From Serripes groenlandicus (lineage: Eukaryota; Mollusca; Bivalvia; Cardiida; Cardiidae), in contig JASEVX010000005.1 of NCBI GenBank assembly GCA_031761405.1, positions 3,314,050 to 3,378,049 of the forward strand: 64,000 nt of DNA, written 5' to 3'. Below are positions 28,620-42,399 of this stretch, one piece after another; the stretch's first letter is position 1; each line of letters starts with the position of its first letter. Below the pieces are notes generated by a model. It did not search any database. It was given only the letters and a program-made list of their open reading frames with translations, and had not been told where the DNA came from. The translations under genes were made by a program, and so were the position numbers.

Positions 28620-28660
28620 TTGGGTGTTTTACTCAATAGTACTCAAATCACCCGCACTGT
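28620..28660. other. Junction between the two satellite domains
   Basis: The last 1,336-type unit reads 'gggtgttttactcaatagtact' as usual and then switches to 'caaatcacccgcactgttc', which belongs to the ~1,115-bp unit. Up to about 28,643 the sequence matches domain 1; after that the diagnostic variants of domain 2 appear ('gggtaattcaatccagctactctatag', 'cagtacacacactcg', 'gaggcataaaatagctgc'). The junction therefore lies inside a hybrid unit, as expected from recombination between the two related repeats rather than insertion of unrelated DNA. Confidence 0.85.
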
Positions 28661-30541
28661 TCACATACTCATGCGTCCTGGGTAATTCAATCCAGCTACT
28701 CTATAGTACTGAACACACTGTGACAAAGGGAGCAATTGCCCGCCCTGCTTTCAGAGGTCGTTTTGTTTGTATTGTTGGGTGTTTTAGGCCGTTTTCCACA
28801 TCATTCCAGTCATACCACCCCGTCAGTACACACACTCGTGATCCCTGGGTGAATTAACCCAGCTATGCAATAGACCTGAACACATTGTGGCAAGAGAAGC
28901 AATTGCCCGCCATGCTTTAAAATGTCGTTTTGTTTGCATTGTATGGGTTTTGATCTTGGAAGCGAGTTGTTGCATGACTAAATAAGTGTGGAAAGAGGCA
29001 TAAAATAGCTGCATGTGGGAAAGGGTTAGTATCTGTTCACGGGTCTTCGCACCTCTGCAGGCCAAATCCCTTCCGGCGGTACAGTGAACGATTTCCCCAT
29101 AACCCCGTTCCCACATATGCATACACTCCCTATAAATGAACTATCGAAAACATTGTGATAAAAACAGCCATTGCTCATCATGTTTTCAAAGGTCGTTTTG
29201 CTGGCATTGTTGGGGTTTTAGGCCGTTTTCAACAGCATGTACGCCCAATTGCCATCACAGTGCACATACTCGTGTTTTTTGGGTGATTCTACACAGCTAG
29301 GCAATAGGACTGAAAACAGTGTGGTAAGAGGAGCCATTGGTTATCATGTTTTCAAAGGTCGTTTTGATTGCGTTGTTGGTTGTTTTATGCCGTTTTCAAC
29401 AGCATTTATGTTAAATACCCCTCACTGCTCACACACACACACAACACACACATGCTTCCTGGGTGAATCAACCAATCTACGCGATAAGACTGAAAACAGT
29501 GTGGTATAACGAGCCATTGCTCGTCATGTTTTCAACGGTCGTTTTGAGTGCACTGTACGGAGTTTTAGGCCGTTTTCAACAGCATTTATGTCCAATCACT
29601 CTCACAGCTCACAAACTCATTGACCTGGGAGAATCAACCCAGCTATGCGTTAGGACTGAAGACAGTATGGAAAGATGAGCCATTGCTAATCATGATTTCA
29701 AAGGTCGTTTTGTTTGTATTGTTGGGTGTTTTACGCCGGTTTCAACATCATATACGTCAAATCACCCGCACTGTTCACATACTCATGCGTCCTGGGTAAT
29801 TCAATCCAGCTACTCTATAGTACTGAACACACTGTGACAAAGGGAGCAATTGCCCGCCCCTGCTTTCAGATGTCGTTTTGTTTGTATTGTTGGGTGTTTT
29901 AGGCCGTTTTCCACATCATTCCAGTCATACCACCCCGTCAGTACACACACTCGTGATCCTGGGTGAATCAACCCAGCTATGCAATAGACCTGAACACATT
30001 GTGGCAAGAGAAGCAATTGCCCGCCATGCTTTAAAATGTCGTTTTGTTTGCATTGTATGGGTTTTGATCTTGGAAGCGAGTTGTTGCATGACTAAATACA
30101 GTGTGGAAAGAGGCATAAAATAGCTGCATGTGGGAAAGGGTTAGTATCTGTTCACGGGTCTTCGCACCTCTGCAGGCCAAATCCCTTCCGGCGGTACAGT
30201 GAACGATTTTCCCATACCCCGTTCCCACATATGCATACACTCCCTATAAATGAACTATCGAAAACATTGTGATAAAAACAGCCATTGCTCATCATGTTTT
30301 CAAAGGTCGTTTTGCTGGCATTGTTGGGGTTTTAGGCCGTTTTCAACAGCATGTACGCCCAATTGCCATCACAGTGCACATACTCGTGTTTTTTGGGTGA
30401 TTCTACACAGCTAGGCAATAGGACTGAAAACAGTGTGGTAAGAGGAGCCATTGGTTATCATGTTTTCAAGGGTCGTTTTGATTGCGTTGTTGGTTGTTTT
30501 ATGCCGTTTTCAACAGCATTTATGTTAAATACCCCTCACTG

Positions 30542-30543
<2 letters not shown>

Positions 30544-30579
<36 letters not shown>
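30544..30579. repeat. (CA)18 microsatellite inside a satellite unit (longest)
   Basis: An uninterrupted run of 18 CA dinucleotides lies between 'ctcactgct' and 'tgcttcctgggtgaatc'. The same place holds a CA run in every domain-2 unit, from 6 repeats (42,388-42,399) up to this one; the copies near 29,430 and 44,607 are interrupted. In domain 1 it is fixed at 5 repeats. Most of the length variation between ~1,115-bp units comes from this tract. Confidence 0.95.
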
Positions 30580-30581
<2 letters not shown>

Positions 30582-32339
30582 CTTCCTGGGTGAATCAACC
30601 AATCTACGCGATAAGACTGAAAACAGTGTGGTATAACGAGCCATTGCTCGTCATGTTTTCAACGGTCGTTTTGAGTGCACTGTACGGAGTTTTAGGCCGT
30701 TTTCAACAGCATTTATGTCCAATCACTCTCACAGCTCACAAACTCATGGGACCTGGGAGAATCAACCCAGCTATGCGTTAGGACTGAAGACAGTATGGAA
30801 AGATGAGCCATGCTAATCATGATTTCAAAGGTCGTTTTGTTTGTATTGTTGGGTGTTTTACGCGGTTTCAACATCATATACGTCAAATCACCCGCACTGT
30901 TCACATACTCATGCGTCCTGGGTAATTCAATCCAGCTACTCTATAGTACTTGAACACACTGTGACAAAGGGAGCAATTGCCCGCCCTGCTTTCAGAGGTC
31001 GTTTTGTTTGTATTGTTGGGTGTTTTAGGCCGTTTTCCACATCATTCCAGTCATACCACCCCGTCAGTACACACACTCGTGATCCCTGGGTGAATCAACC
31101 CAGCTATGCAATAGACCTGAACACATTGTGGCAAGAGAAGCAATTGCCCGCCATGCTTTAAAATGTCGTTTTGTTTGCATTGTATGGGTTTTTATCTTGG
31201 AAGCGAGTTGTTGCATGACTAAATAAGTGTGGAAAGAGGCATAACATAGCTGCATGTGGGAAAGGGTTAGTATCTGTTCACGGGTCTTCGCACCTCTGCA
31301 GGCCAAATCCCTTCCGGCGGTACAGTGAACGATTTTCCATAACCCCGTTCCCACATATGCATACACTCCCTATAAATGAACTATCGAAAACATTGTGATA
31401 AAACAGCCATTGCTCATCATGTTTTCAAAGGTCGTTTTGCTGGCATTGTTGGGGTTTTAGCCGTTTTCAACAGCATGTACGCCCAATTGCCATCACAGTG
31501 CACATACTCGTGTTTTTTTGGGTGATTCTACACAGCTAGGCAATAGGACTGAAAACAGTGTGGTAAGAGGAGCCATTGGTTATCATGTTTTCAAAGGTCG
31601 TTTTGATTGCGTTGTTGGTTGTTTTATGCCGTTTTCAACAGCATTTATGTTAAATACCCCTCACTGCTCACACACACACACACACACACACATGCTTCCT
31701 GGGTGAATCAACCAATCTACGCGATAAGACTGAAAACAGTGTGGTATAACGAGCCATTGCTCGTCATGTTTTCGACGGTCGTTTTGAGTGCACTGTACGG
31801 AGTTTTAGGCCGTTTTTAACAGCATTTATGTCCAATCACTCTCACAGCTCACAAACTCATGGGACCTGGGAGAATCAACCCAGCTATGCGTTAGGACTGA
31901 AGACAGTATGGAAAGATGAGCCATTGCTAATCATGATTTCAAAGGTCGTTTTGTTTGTATTGTTGGGTGTTTTACGCCGGTTTCAACATCATATACGTCA
32001 AATCACCCGCACTGTTCACATACTCATGCGTCCTGGATAATTCAATCCAGCTACTCTATAGTACTGAACACACTGTGACAAAGGGAGCAATTGCCCGCCC
32101 TGCTTTCAGAGGTCGTTTTGTTTGTATTGTTGGGTGTTTTAGGCCGTTTTCCACATCATTCCAGTCATACCACCCCGTCAGTACACACACTCGTGATCCC
32201 TGGGTGAATCAACCCAGCTATGCAATAGACCTGAACACATTATGGCAAGAGAAGCAATTGCCCGCCATGCTTTAAAATGTCGTTGTGTTTGCATTGTATG
32301 GGTTTTGATCTTGGAAGCGAGTTGTTGCATGACTAAATA

Positions 32340-32440
32340 AGTGTGGAAAGAGGCATAAAATAGCTGCATGTGGGAAAGGGTTAGTATCTGTTCACATACT
32401 CGTGTTTTTTGGGTGATTCTACACAGCTAGGCAATAGGAC
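32340..32440. repeat. Short satellite unit with 225-bp deletion (first)
   Basis: The sequence jumps from 'agtatctgttcac' directly to 'atactcgtgtttttt' near 32,395. In a full unit (e.g. 33,276 to 33,501) 225 bases separate these points. Both ends of the lost segment carry CAC, so the break fits a deletion across a 3-base microhomology. The unit also has a T to G change at 32,285 ('gtcgttgtgtttgc') found in only one other unit. Confidence 0.9.
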
Positions 32441-34780
32441 TGAAAACAGTGTGGTAAGAGGAGCCATTGGTTATCATGTTTTCAAAGGTCGTTTTGATTG
32501 CGTTGTTGGTTGTTTTATGCCGTTTTCAACAGCATTTATGTTAAATACCCCTCACTGCTCACACACACACACACATGCTTCCTGTGTGAATCAACCAATC
32601 TACGCGATAAGACTGAAAACAGTGTGGTATAACGAGCCATTGCTCGTCATGTTTTCAACGGTCGTTTTGAGTGCACTGTACGGAGTTTTAGGCCGTTTTC
32701 AACAGCATTTATGTCCAATCACTCTCACAGCTCACAAACTCATGGGACCTGGGAGAATCAACCCAGCTATGCGTTAGGACTGAAGACAGTATGGAAAGAT
32801 GAGCCATTGCTAATCATGATTTCAAAGGTCGTTTTGTTTGTTTTGTTGGGTGTTTTACGCCGGTTTCAACATCATATACGTCAAATCACCCGCACTGTTC
32901 ACATACTCATGCGTCCTGGGTAATTCAATCCAGCTACTCTATAGTACTGAACACACTGTGACAAAGGGAGCAATTGCCCGCCCTGCTTTCAGAGGTCGTT
33001 TTGTTTGTATTGTTGGGTGTTTTAGGCCGTTTTCCACATCATTCCAGTCATACCACCCCGTCAGTACACACACTCGTGATCCCTGGGTGAATCAACCCAG
33101 CTATGCAATAGACCTGAACACATTGTGGCAAGAGAAGCAATTGCCCGCCATGCTTTAAAATGTCGTTTTGTTTGCATTGTATGGGTTTTGATCTTGGAAG
33201 CGAGTTGTTGCATGACTAAATAAGTGTGGAAAGAGGCATAAAATAGCTGCATGTGGGAAAGGGTTAGTATCTGTTCACGGGTCTTCGCACCTCTGCAGGC
33301 CAAATCCCTTCCGGCTGTACAGTGAACGATTTTCCCATAACCCCGTTCCCACATATGCATACACTCCCTATAAATGAACTATCGAAAACATTGTGATAAA
33401 AACAGCCATTGCTCATCATGTTTTCAAAGGTCGTTTTGCTGGCATTGTTGGGGTTTTAGGCCGTTTTCAACAGCATGTACGCCCAATTGCCATCACAGTG
33501 CACATACTCGTGTTTTTTGGGTGATTCTACACAGCTAGGCAATAGGACTGAAAACAGTGTGGTAAGAGGAGCCATTGGTTATCATGTTTTCAAAGGTCGT
33601 TTTGATTGCGTTGTTGGTTGTTTTATGCCGTTTCCAACAGCATTTATGTTAAATATCCCTCACTGCTCACACACACACACACACACACACATGCTTCCTG
33701 GGTGAATCAACCAATCTACGCGATAAGACTGAAAACAGTGTGGTATAACGAGCCATTGCTCGTCATGTTTTCAACGGTCGTTTTGAGTGCACTGTACGGA
33801 GTTTTAGGCCGTTTTCAACAGCATTTATGTCCAATCACTCTCACAGCTCACAAACTCATGGGACCTGGGAGAATCAACCCAGCTATGCGTTAGGACTGAA
33901 GACAGTATGGAAAGATGAGCCATTGCTAATCATGATTTCAAAGGTCGTTTTGTTTGTATTGTTGGGTGTTTTACGCCGGTTTCAACATCATATACGTCAA
34001 ATCACCCGCACTGTTCACATACTCATGCGTCCTGGGTAATTCAATCCAGCTACTCTATAGTACTGAACACACTGTGACAAAGGGAGCAATTGCCCGCCCT
34101 GCTTTCAGAGGTCGTTTTGTTTGTATTGTTGGGTGTTTTAGGCCGTTTTCCACATCATTCCAGTCATACCACCCGTCAGTACACACACTCGTGATCCCTG
34201 GGTGAATCAACCCAGCTATGCAATAGACCTGAACACATTGTGGCAAGAGAAGCAATTGCCCGCCATGCTTTAAAATGTCGTTTTGTTTGCATTGTATGGG
34301 TTTTGATCTTGGAAGCGAGTTGTTGCATGACTAAATAAGTGTGGAAAGAGGCATAACATAGCTGCATGTGGGAAAGGGTTAGTATCTGTTCACGGGTCTT
34401 CGCACCTCTGCAGGCCAAATCCCTTCCGGCGGTACAGTGAACGATTTTCCCATAACCCCGTTCCCACATATGCATACACTCCCTATAAATGAACTATCGA
34501 AAACATTGTGATAAAAACAGCCATTGCTCATCATGTTTTCAAAGGTCGTTTTGCTGGCATTGTTGGGGTTTTAGGCCGTTTTCAACAGCATGTACGCCCA
34601 ATTGCCATCACAGTGCACATACTCGTGTTTTTTGGGTGATTCTACACAGCTAGGCAATAGGACTGAAAACAGTGTGGTAAGAGGAGCCATTGGTTATCAT
34701 GTTTTCAAGGGTCGTTTTGATTGCGCTGTTGGTTGTTTTATGCCGTTTTCAACAGCATTTATGTTAAATACCCCTCACTG

Positions 34781-34816
<36 letters not shown>

Positions 34817-35904
34817 CTTCCTGGGTGAATCAACCAATCTACGCGATAAGACGGAAAACAGTGTGGTATAACGAGCCATTGCTCGTCATGTTTTCAACGG
34901 TCGTTTTGAGTGCACTGTACGGAGTTTTAGGCCGTTTTCAACAGCATTTATGTCCAATCACTCTCACAGCTCACAAACTCATGGGACCTGGGAGAATCAA
35001 CCCAGCTATGCGTTAGGACTGAAGACAGTATGGAAAGATGAGCCATTGCTAATCATGATTTCAAAGGTCGTTTTGTTTGTAATGTTGGGTGTTTTACGCC
35101 GGTTTCAACATCATATACGTCAAATCACCCGCACTGTTCACATACTCATGCGTCCTGGGTAATTCAATCCAGCTACTCTATAGTACTGAACACACTGTGA
35201 CAAAGGGAGCAATTGCCCGCCCTGCTTTCAGAGGTCGTTTTGTTTGTATTGTTGGGTGTTTTAGGCCGTTTTCCACATCATTCCAGTCATACCACCCCGT
35301 CAGTACACACACTCGTGATCCCTGGGTGAATCAACCCAGCTATGCAATAGACCTGAACACATTGTGGCAAGAGAAGCAATTGCCCGCCATGCTTTAAAAT
35401 GTCGTTTTGTTTGCATTGTATGGGTTTTGATCTTGGAAGCGAGTTGTTGCATGACTAAATAAGTGTGGAAAGAGGCATAAAATAGCTGCATGTGGGAAAG
35501 GGTTAGTATCTGTTCACGGGTCTTCGCACCTCTGCAGGCCAAATCCCTTCCGGCGGTACAGTGAACGATTTTCCCATAACCCCGTTCCCACATATGCATA
35601 CACTCCCTATAAATGAACTATCGAAAACATTGTGATAAAAACAGCCATTGCTCATCATGTTTTCAAAGGTCGTTTTGCTGGCATTGTTGGGGTTTTAGGC
35701 CGTTTTCAACAGCATGTACGCCCAATTGCCATCACAGTGCACATACTCGTGTTTTTTGGGTGATTCTACACAGCTAGGCAATAGGACTGAAAACAGTGTG
35801 GTAAGAGGAGCCATTGGTTATCATGTTTTCAAAGGTCGTTTTGATTGCGTTGTTGGTTGTTTTATGCCGTTTTCAACAGCATTTATGTTAAATACCCCTC
35901 ACTG

Positions 35905-35940
<36 letters not shown>

Positions 35941-37699
35941 CTTCCTGGGTGAATCAACCAATCTACGCGATAAGACTGAAAACAGTGTGGTATAACGAGC
36001 CATTGCTCGTCATGTTTTCAACGGTCGTTTTGAGTGCACTGTACGGAGTTTTAGGCCGTTTTCAACAGCATTTATGTCCAATCACTCTCACAGCTCACAA
36101 ACTCATTGGACCTGGGAGAATCAACCCAGCTATGCGTTAGGACTGAAGACAGTATGGAAAGATGAGCCATTGCTAATCATGATTTCAAAGGTCGTTTTGT
36201 TTGTATTGTTGGGTGTTTTACGCCGGTTTCAACATCATATACGTCAAATCACCCGCACTGTTCACATACTCATGCGTCCTGGGTAATTCAATCCAGCTAC
36301 TCTATAGTACTGAACACACTGTGACAAAGGGAGCAATTGCCCGCCCTGCTTTCAGAGGTCGTTTTGTTTGTATTGTTGGGTGTTTTAGGCCGTTTTCCAC
36401 ATCATTCCAGTCATACCACCCCGTCAGTACACACACTCGTGATCCCTGGGTGAATCAACCCAGCTATGCAATAGACCTGAACACATTGTGGCAAGAGAAG
36501 CAATTGCCCGCCATGCTTTAAAATGTCGTTTTGTTTTTATTGTATGGGTTTTGATCTTGGAAGCGAGTTGTTGCATGACTAAATAAGTGTGGAAAGAGGC
36601 ATAAAATAGCTGCATGTGGGAAAGGGTTAGTATCTGTTCACGGGTCTTCGCACCTCTGCAGGCCAAATCCCTTCCGGCGGTACAGTGAACGATTTTCCCA
36701 TAACCCCGTTCCCACATATGCATACACTCCCTATAAATGAACTATCGAAAACATTGTGATAAAAACAGCCATTGCTCATCATGTTTTCAAAGGTCGTTTT
36801 GCTGGCATTGTTGGGGTTTTAGGCCGTTTTCAACAGCATGTACGCCCAATTGCCATCACAGTGCACATACTCGTGTTTTTTGGGTGATTCTACACAGCTA
36901 GGCAATAGGACTGAAAACAGTGTGATAAGAGGAGCCATTGGTTATCATGTTTTCAAAGGTCGTTTTGATTGCGTTGTTGGTTGTTTTATGCCGTTTTCAA
37001 CAGCATTTATGTTAAATACCCCTCACTGCTCACACAAACACACACACACACACACATGCTTCCTGGGTGAATCAACCAATCTACGCGATAAGACTGAAAA
37101 CAGTGTGGTATAACGAGCCATTGCTCGTCATGTTTTCAACGGTCGTTTTGAGTGCACTGTACGGAGTTTTAGGCCGTTTTCAACAGCATTTATGTCCAAT
37201 CACTCTCACAGCTCACAAACTCATTGGACCTGGGAGAATCAACCCAGCTATGCGTTAGGACTGAAGACAGTATGGAAAGATGAGCCATTGCTAATCATGA
37301 TTTCAAAGGTCGTTTTGTTAGTATTGTTGGGTGTTTTACGCCGGTTTCAACATCATATACGTCAAATCACCCGCACTGTTCACATACTCATGCGTCCTGG
37401 GTAATTCAATCCAGCTACTCTATAGTACTGAACACACTGTGACAAAGGGAGCAATTGCCCGCCCTGCTTTCAGAGGTCGTTTTGTTTGTATTGTTGGGTG
37501 TTTTAGGCCGTTTTCCACATCATTCCAGTCATACCACCCCGTCAGTACACACACTCGTGATCCCTGGGTGAATCAACCCAGCTATGCAATAGACCTGAAC
37601 ACATTGTGGCAAGAGAAGCAATTGCCCGCCATGCTTTAAAATGTCGTTGTGTTTGCATTGTATGGGTTTTGATCTTGGAAGCGAGTTGTTGCATGACTA

Positions 37700-37805
37700 A
37701 ATAAGTGTGGAAAGAGGCATAAAATAGCTGCATGTGGGAAAGGGTTAGTATCTGTTCACATACTCGTGTTTTTTGGGTGATTCTACACAGCTAGGCAATA
37801 GGACT
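37700..37805. repeat. Short satellite unit with the same 225-bp deletion (second)
   Basis: This unit shows the identical deletion junction near 37,759 and the same T to G change at 37,649 as the unit 5,364 bases upstream. Two shared rare features indicate descent from one event followed by copying, not two independent deletions. Confidence 0.9.
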
Positions 37806-40143
37806 GAAAACAGTGTGGTAAGAGGAGCCATTGGTTATCATGTTTTCAAAGGTCGTTTTGATTGCGTTGTTGGTTGTTTTATGCCGTTTTCGACAGCATT
37901 TATGTTAAATACCCCTCACTGCTCACACACACACACACACACACACATGCTTCCTGGGTGAATCAACCAATCTACGCGATAAGACTGAAAACAGTGTGGT
38001 ATAACGAGCCATTGCTCGTCATGTTTTCAACGGTCGTTTTGAGTGCACTGTACGGAGTTTTAGGCCGTTTTCAACAGCATTTATGTCCAATCACTCTCAC
38101 AGCTCACAAACTCATGGGACCTGGGAGAATCAACCCAGCTATGCGTTAGGACTGAAGACAGTATGGAAAGATGAGCCATTGCTAATCATGATTTCAAAGG
38201 TCGTTTTGTTTGTATTGTTGGGTGTTTTACGCCGGTTCCAACATCATATACGTCAAATCACCCGCACTGTTCACATACTCATGCGTCCTGGGTAATTCAA
38301 TCCAGCTACTCTATAGTACTGAACACACTGTGACAAAGGGAGCAATTGCCCGCCCTGCTTTCAGAGGTCGTTTTGTTTGTATTGTTGGGTGTTTTAGGCC
38401 GTTTTCCACATCATTCCAGTCATACCACCCCGTCAGTACACACACTCGTGATCCCTGGGTGAATCAACCCAGCTATGCAATAGACCTGAACACATTGTGG
38501 CAAGAGAAGCAATTGCCCGCCATGCTTTAAAATGTCGTTTTGTTTGCATTGTATGGGTTTTGATCTTGGAAGCGAGTTGTTGCATGACTAAATAAGTGTG
38601 GAAAGAGGCATAAAATAGCTGCATGTGGGAAAGGGTTAGTATCTGTTCACGGGTCTTCGCACCTCTGCAGGCCAAATCCCTTCCGGCGGTACAGTGAACG
38701 ATTTTCCCATAACCCCGTTCCCACATATGCATACACTCCCTATAAATGAACTATCGAAAACATTGTGATAAAAACAGCCATTGCTCATCATGTTTTCAAA
38801 GGTCGTTTTGCTGGCATTGTTGGGGTTTTAGGCCGTTTTCAACAGCATGTACGCCCAATTGCCATCACAGTGCACATACTCGTGTTTTTTGGGTGATTCT
38901 ACACAGCTAGGCAATAGGACTGAAAACAGTGTGGTAAGAGGAGCCATTGGTTATCATGTTTTCAAAGGTCGTTTTGATTGCGTTGTTGGTTGTTTTATGC
39001 CGTTTTCAACAGCATTTATGTTAAATACACCTCACTGCTCACACACACACACACACACACACACACATGCTTCCTGGGTGAATCAACCAATCTACGCGAT
39101 AAGACTGAAAACAGTGTGGTATAACGAGCCATTGCTCGTCATGTTTTCAACGGTCGTTTTGAGTGCACTGTACGGAGTTTTAGGCCGTTTTCAACAGCAT
39201 TTATGTCCAATCACTCTCACAGCTCACAAACTCATGGGACCTGGGAGAATCAACCCAGCTATGCGTTAGGACTGAAGACAGTATGGAAAGATGAGCCATT
39301 GCTAATCATGATTTCAAAGGTCGTTTTGTTTGTATTGTTGGGTGTTTTATCATATACGTCAAATCACCCGCACTGTTCACATACTCATGCGTCCTGGATA
39401 ATTCAATCCAGCTACTCTATAGTACTGAACACACTGTGACAAAGGGAGCAATTGCCCGCCCTGCTTTCAGAGGTCGTTTTGTTTGTATTGTTGGGTGTTT
39501 TAGGCCGTTTTCCACATCATTCCAGTCATACCACCCCGTCAGTACACACACTCGTGATCCCTGGGTGAATCAACCCAGCTATGCAATAGACCTGAACACA
39601 TTGTGGCAAGAGAAGCAATTGCCCGCCATGCTTTAAAATGTCGTTTTGTTTGCATTGTATGGGTTTTGATCTTGGAAGCGAGTTGTTGCATGACTAAATA
39701 AGTGTGGAAAGAGGCATAAAATAGCTGCATGTGGGAAAGGGTTAGTATCTGTTCACGGGTCTTCGCACCTCTGCAGGCCAAATCCCTTCCGGCGGTACAG
39801 TGAACGATTTTCCCATAACCCCGTTCCCACATATGCATACACTCCCTATAAATGAACTATCGAAAACATTGTGATAAAAACAGCCATTGCTCATCATGTT
39901 TTCAAAGGTCGTTTTGCTGGCATTGTTGGGGTTTTAGGCCGTTTTCAACAGCATGTACGCCCAATTGCCATCACAGTGCACATACTCGTGTTTTTTGGGT
40001 GATTCTACACAGCTAGGCAATAGGACTGAAAACAGTGTGGTAAGAGGAGCCATTGGTTATCATGTTTTCAAGGGTCGTTTTGATTGCGTTGTTGGTTGTT
40101 TTATGCCGTTTTCAACAGCATTTATGTTAAATACCCCTCACTG

Positions 40144-40177
<34 letters not shown>

Positions 40178-42387
40178 CTTCCTGGGTGAATCAACCAATC
40201 TACGCGATAAGACTGAAAACAGTGTGGTATAACGAGCCATTGCTCGTCATGTTTTCAACGGTCGTTTTGAGTGCACTGTACGGAGTTTTAGGCCGTTTTC
40301 AACAGCATTTATGTCCAATCACTCTCACAGCTCACAAACTCATGGGACCTGGGAGAATCAACCCAGCTATGCGTTAGGACTGAAGACAGTATGGAAAGAT
40401 GAGCCATTGCTAATCATGATTTCAAAGGTCGTTTTGTTTGTATTGTTGGGTGTTTTACGCCGGTTTCAACATCATATACGTCAAATCACCCGCACTGTTC
40501 ACATACTCATGCGTCCTGGGTAATTCAATCCAGCTACTCTATAGTACTGAACACACTGTGACAAAGGGAGCAATTGCCCGCCCTGCTTTCAGAGGTCGTT
40601 TTGTTTGTATTGTTGGGTGTTTTAGGCCGTTTTCCACATCATTCCAGTCATACCACCCCGTCAGTACACACACTCGTGATCCCTGGGTGAATCAACCCAG
40701 CTATGCAATAGACCTGAACACATTGTGGCAAGAGAAGCAATTGCCCGCCATGCTTTAAAATGTCGTTTTGTTTGCATTGTATGGGTTTTGATCTTGGAAG
40801 CGAGTTGTTGCATGACTAAATAAGTGTGGAAAGAGGCATAAAATAGCTGCATGTGGGAAAGGGTTAGTATCTGTTCACGGGTCTTCGCACCTCTGCAGGC
40901 CAAATCCCTTCCGGCGGTACAGTGAACGATTTTCCCATAACCCCGTTCCCACATATGCATACACTCCCTATAAATGAACTATCGAAAACATTGTGATAAA
41001 AACAGCCATTGCTCATCATGTTTTCAAAGGTCGTTTTGCTGGCATTGTTGGGGTTTTAGGCCGTTTTCAACAGCATGTACGCCCAATTGCCATCACAGTG
41101 CACATACTCGTGTTTTTTGGGTGATTCTACACAGCTAGGCAATAGGACTGAAAACAGTGTGGTAAGAGGAGCCATTGGTTATCATGTTTTCAAAGGTCGT
41201 TTTGATTGCGTTGTTGGTTGTTTTATGCCGTTTTCAACAGCATTTATGTTAAATACCCCTCACTGCTCACACACACACACACACACACACACACATGCTT
41301 CCTGGGTGAATCAACCAATCTACGCGATAAGACTGAAAACAGTGTGGTATAACGAGCCATTGCTCGTCATGTTTTCAACGGTCGTTTTGAGTGCACTGTA
41401 CGGAGTTTTAGGCCGTTTTCAACAGCATTCATGTCCAATCACTCTCACAGCTCACAAACTCATGGGACCTGGGAGAATCAACCCAGCTATGCGTTAGGAC
41501 TGAAGACAGTATGGAAAGATGAGCCATTGCTAATCATGATTTCAAAGGTCGTTTTGTTTGTTTTGTTGGGTGTTTTACGCCGGTTCCAACATCATATACG
41601 TCAAATCACCCGCACTGTTCACATACTCATGCGTCCTGGGTAATTCAATCCAGCTACTCTATAGTACTGAACACACTGTGACAAAGGGAGCAATTGCCCG
41701 CCCTGCTTTCAGAGGTCGTTTTGTTTGTATTGTTGGGTGTTTTAGGCCGTTTTCCACATCATTCCAGTCATACCACCCCGTCAGTACACACACTCGTGAT
41801 CCCTGGGTGAATCAACCCAGCTATGCAATAGACCTGAACACATTGTGGCAAGAGAAGCAATTGCCCGCCATGCTTTAAAATGTCGTTTTGTTTGCATTGT
41901 ATGGGTTTTGATCTTGGAAGCGAGTTGTTGCATGACTAAATAAGTGTGGAAAGAGGCATAAAATAGCTGCATGTGGGAAAGGGTTAGTATCTGTTCACGG
42001 GTCTTCGCACCTCTGCAGGCCAAATCCCTTCCGGCGGTACAGTGAACGATTTTCCCATAACCCCGTTCCCACATATGCATACACTCCCTATAAATGAACT
42101 ATCGAAAACATTGTGATAAAAACAGCCATTGCTCATCATGTTTTCAAAGGTCGTTTTGCTGGCATTGTTGGGGTTTTAGGCCGTTTTCAACAGCATGTAC
42201 GCCCAATTGCCATCACAGTGCACATACTCGTGTTTTTTGGGTGATTCTACACAGCTAGGCAATAGGACTGAAAACAGTGTGGTAAGAGGAGCCATTGGTT
42301 ATCATGTTTTCAAAGGTCGTTTTGATTGCGTTGTTGGTTGTTTTATGCCGTTTTCAACAGCATTTATGTTAAATACCCCTCACTGCT

Positions 42388-42399
42388 CACACACACACA
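42388..42399. repeat. (CA)6 tract, shortest allele in domain 2
   Basis: The homologous position of the CA tract in this unit holds only six repeats, close to the five found in domain 1. It marks the low end of the within-array length range. Confidence 0.9.

Larger units (their letters stand above)
1..28643. repeat. Satellite array, domain 1: 1,336-bp tandem units
   Basis: The sequence from position 1 recurs exactly at 1,337 and then every 1,336 bases; 21 full units end near 28,056 and a partial unit runs to about 28,643. Units are almost identical, differing by a handful of substitutions (for example 4,906 and 10,250 C to T; 7,642 and eight other units T to C; 18,757 G to A; 22,510 T to C). 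The array already runs at base 1, so it continues to the left. Each unit holds six or so overlapping frames of 75-122 codons on both strands, repeated in every unit. They overlap each other, carry no recognisable domain and are preserved only because the DNA is homogenised, so I do not call genes. Such homogeneity is known from satellite DNA kept uniform by unequal exchange or amplification; function (centromeric, heterochromatic or none) cannot be told from sequence. Confidence 0.97.

Noticed and set aside
30540..30580. CA tract as a Z-DNA regulatory element
   Set aside because: CA runs can form Z-DNA, but nothing in the context shows a regulatory role.
38847..39269. 140-codon frame reading through the (CA)n tract as Thr-His repeats
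   Set aside because: It exists only when the CA length keeps frame; sister units with other lengths break it into two frames.
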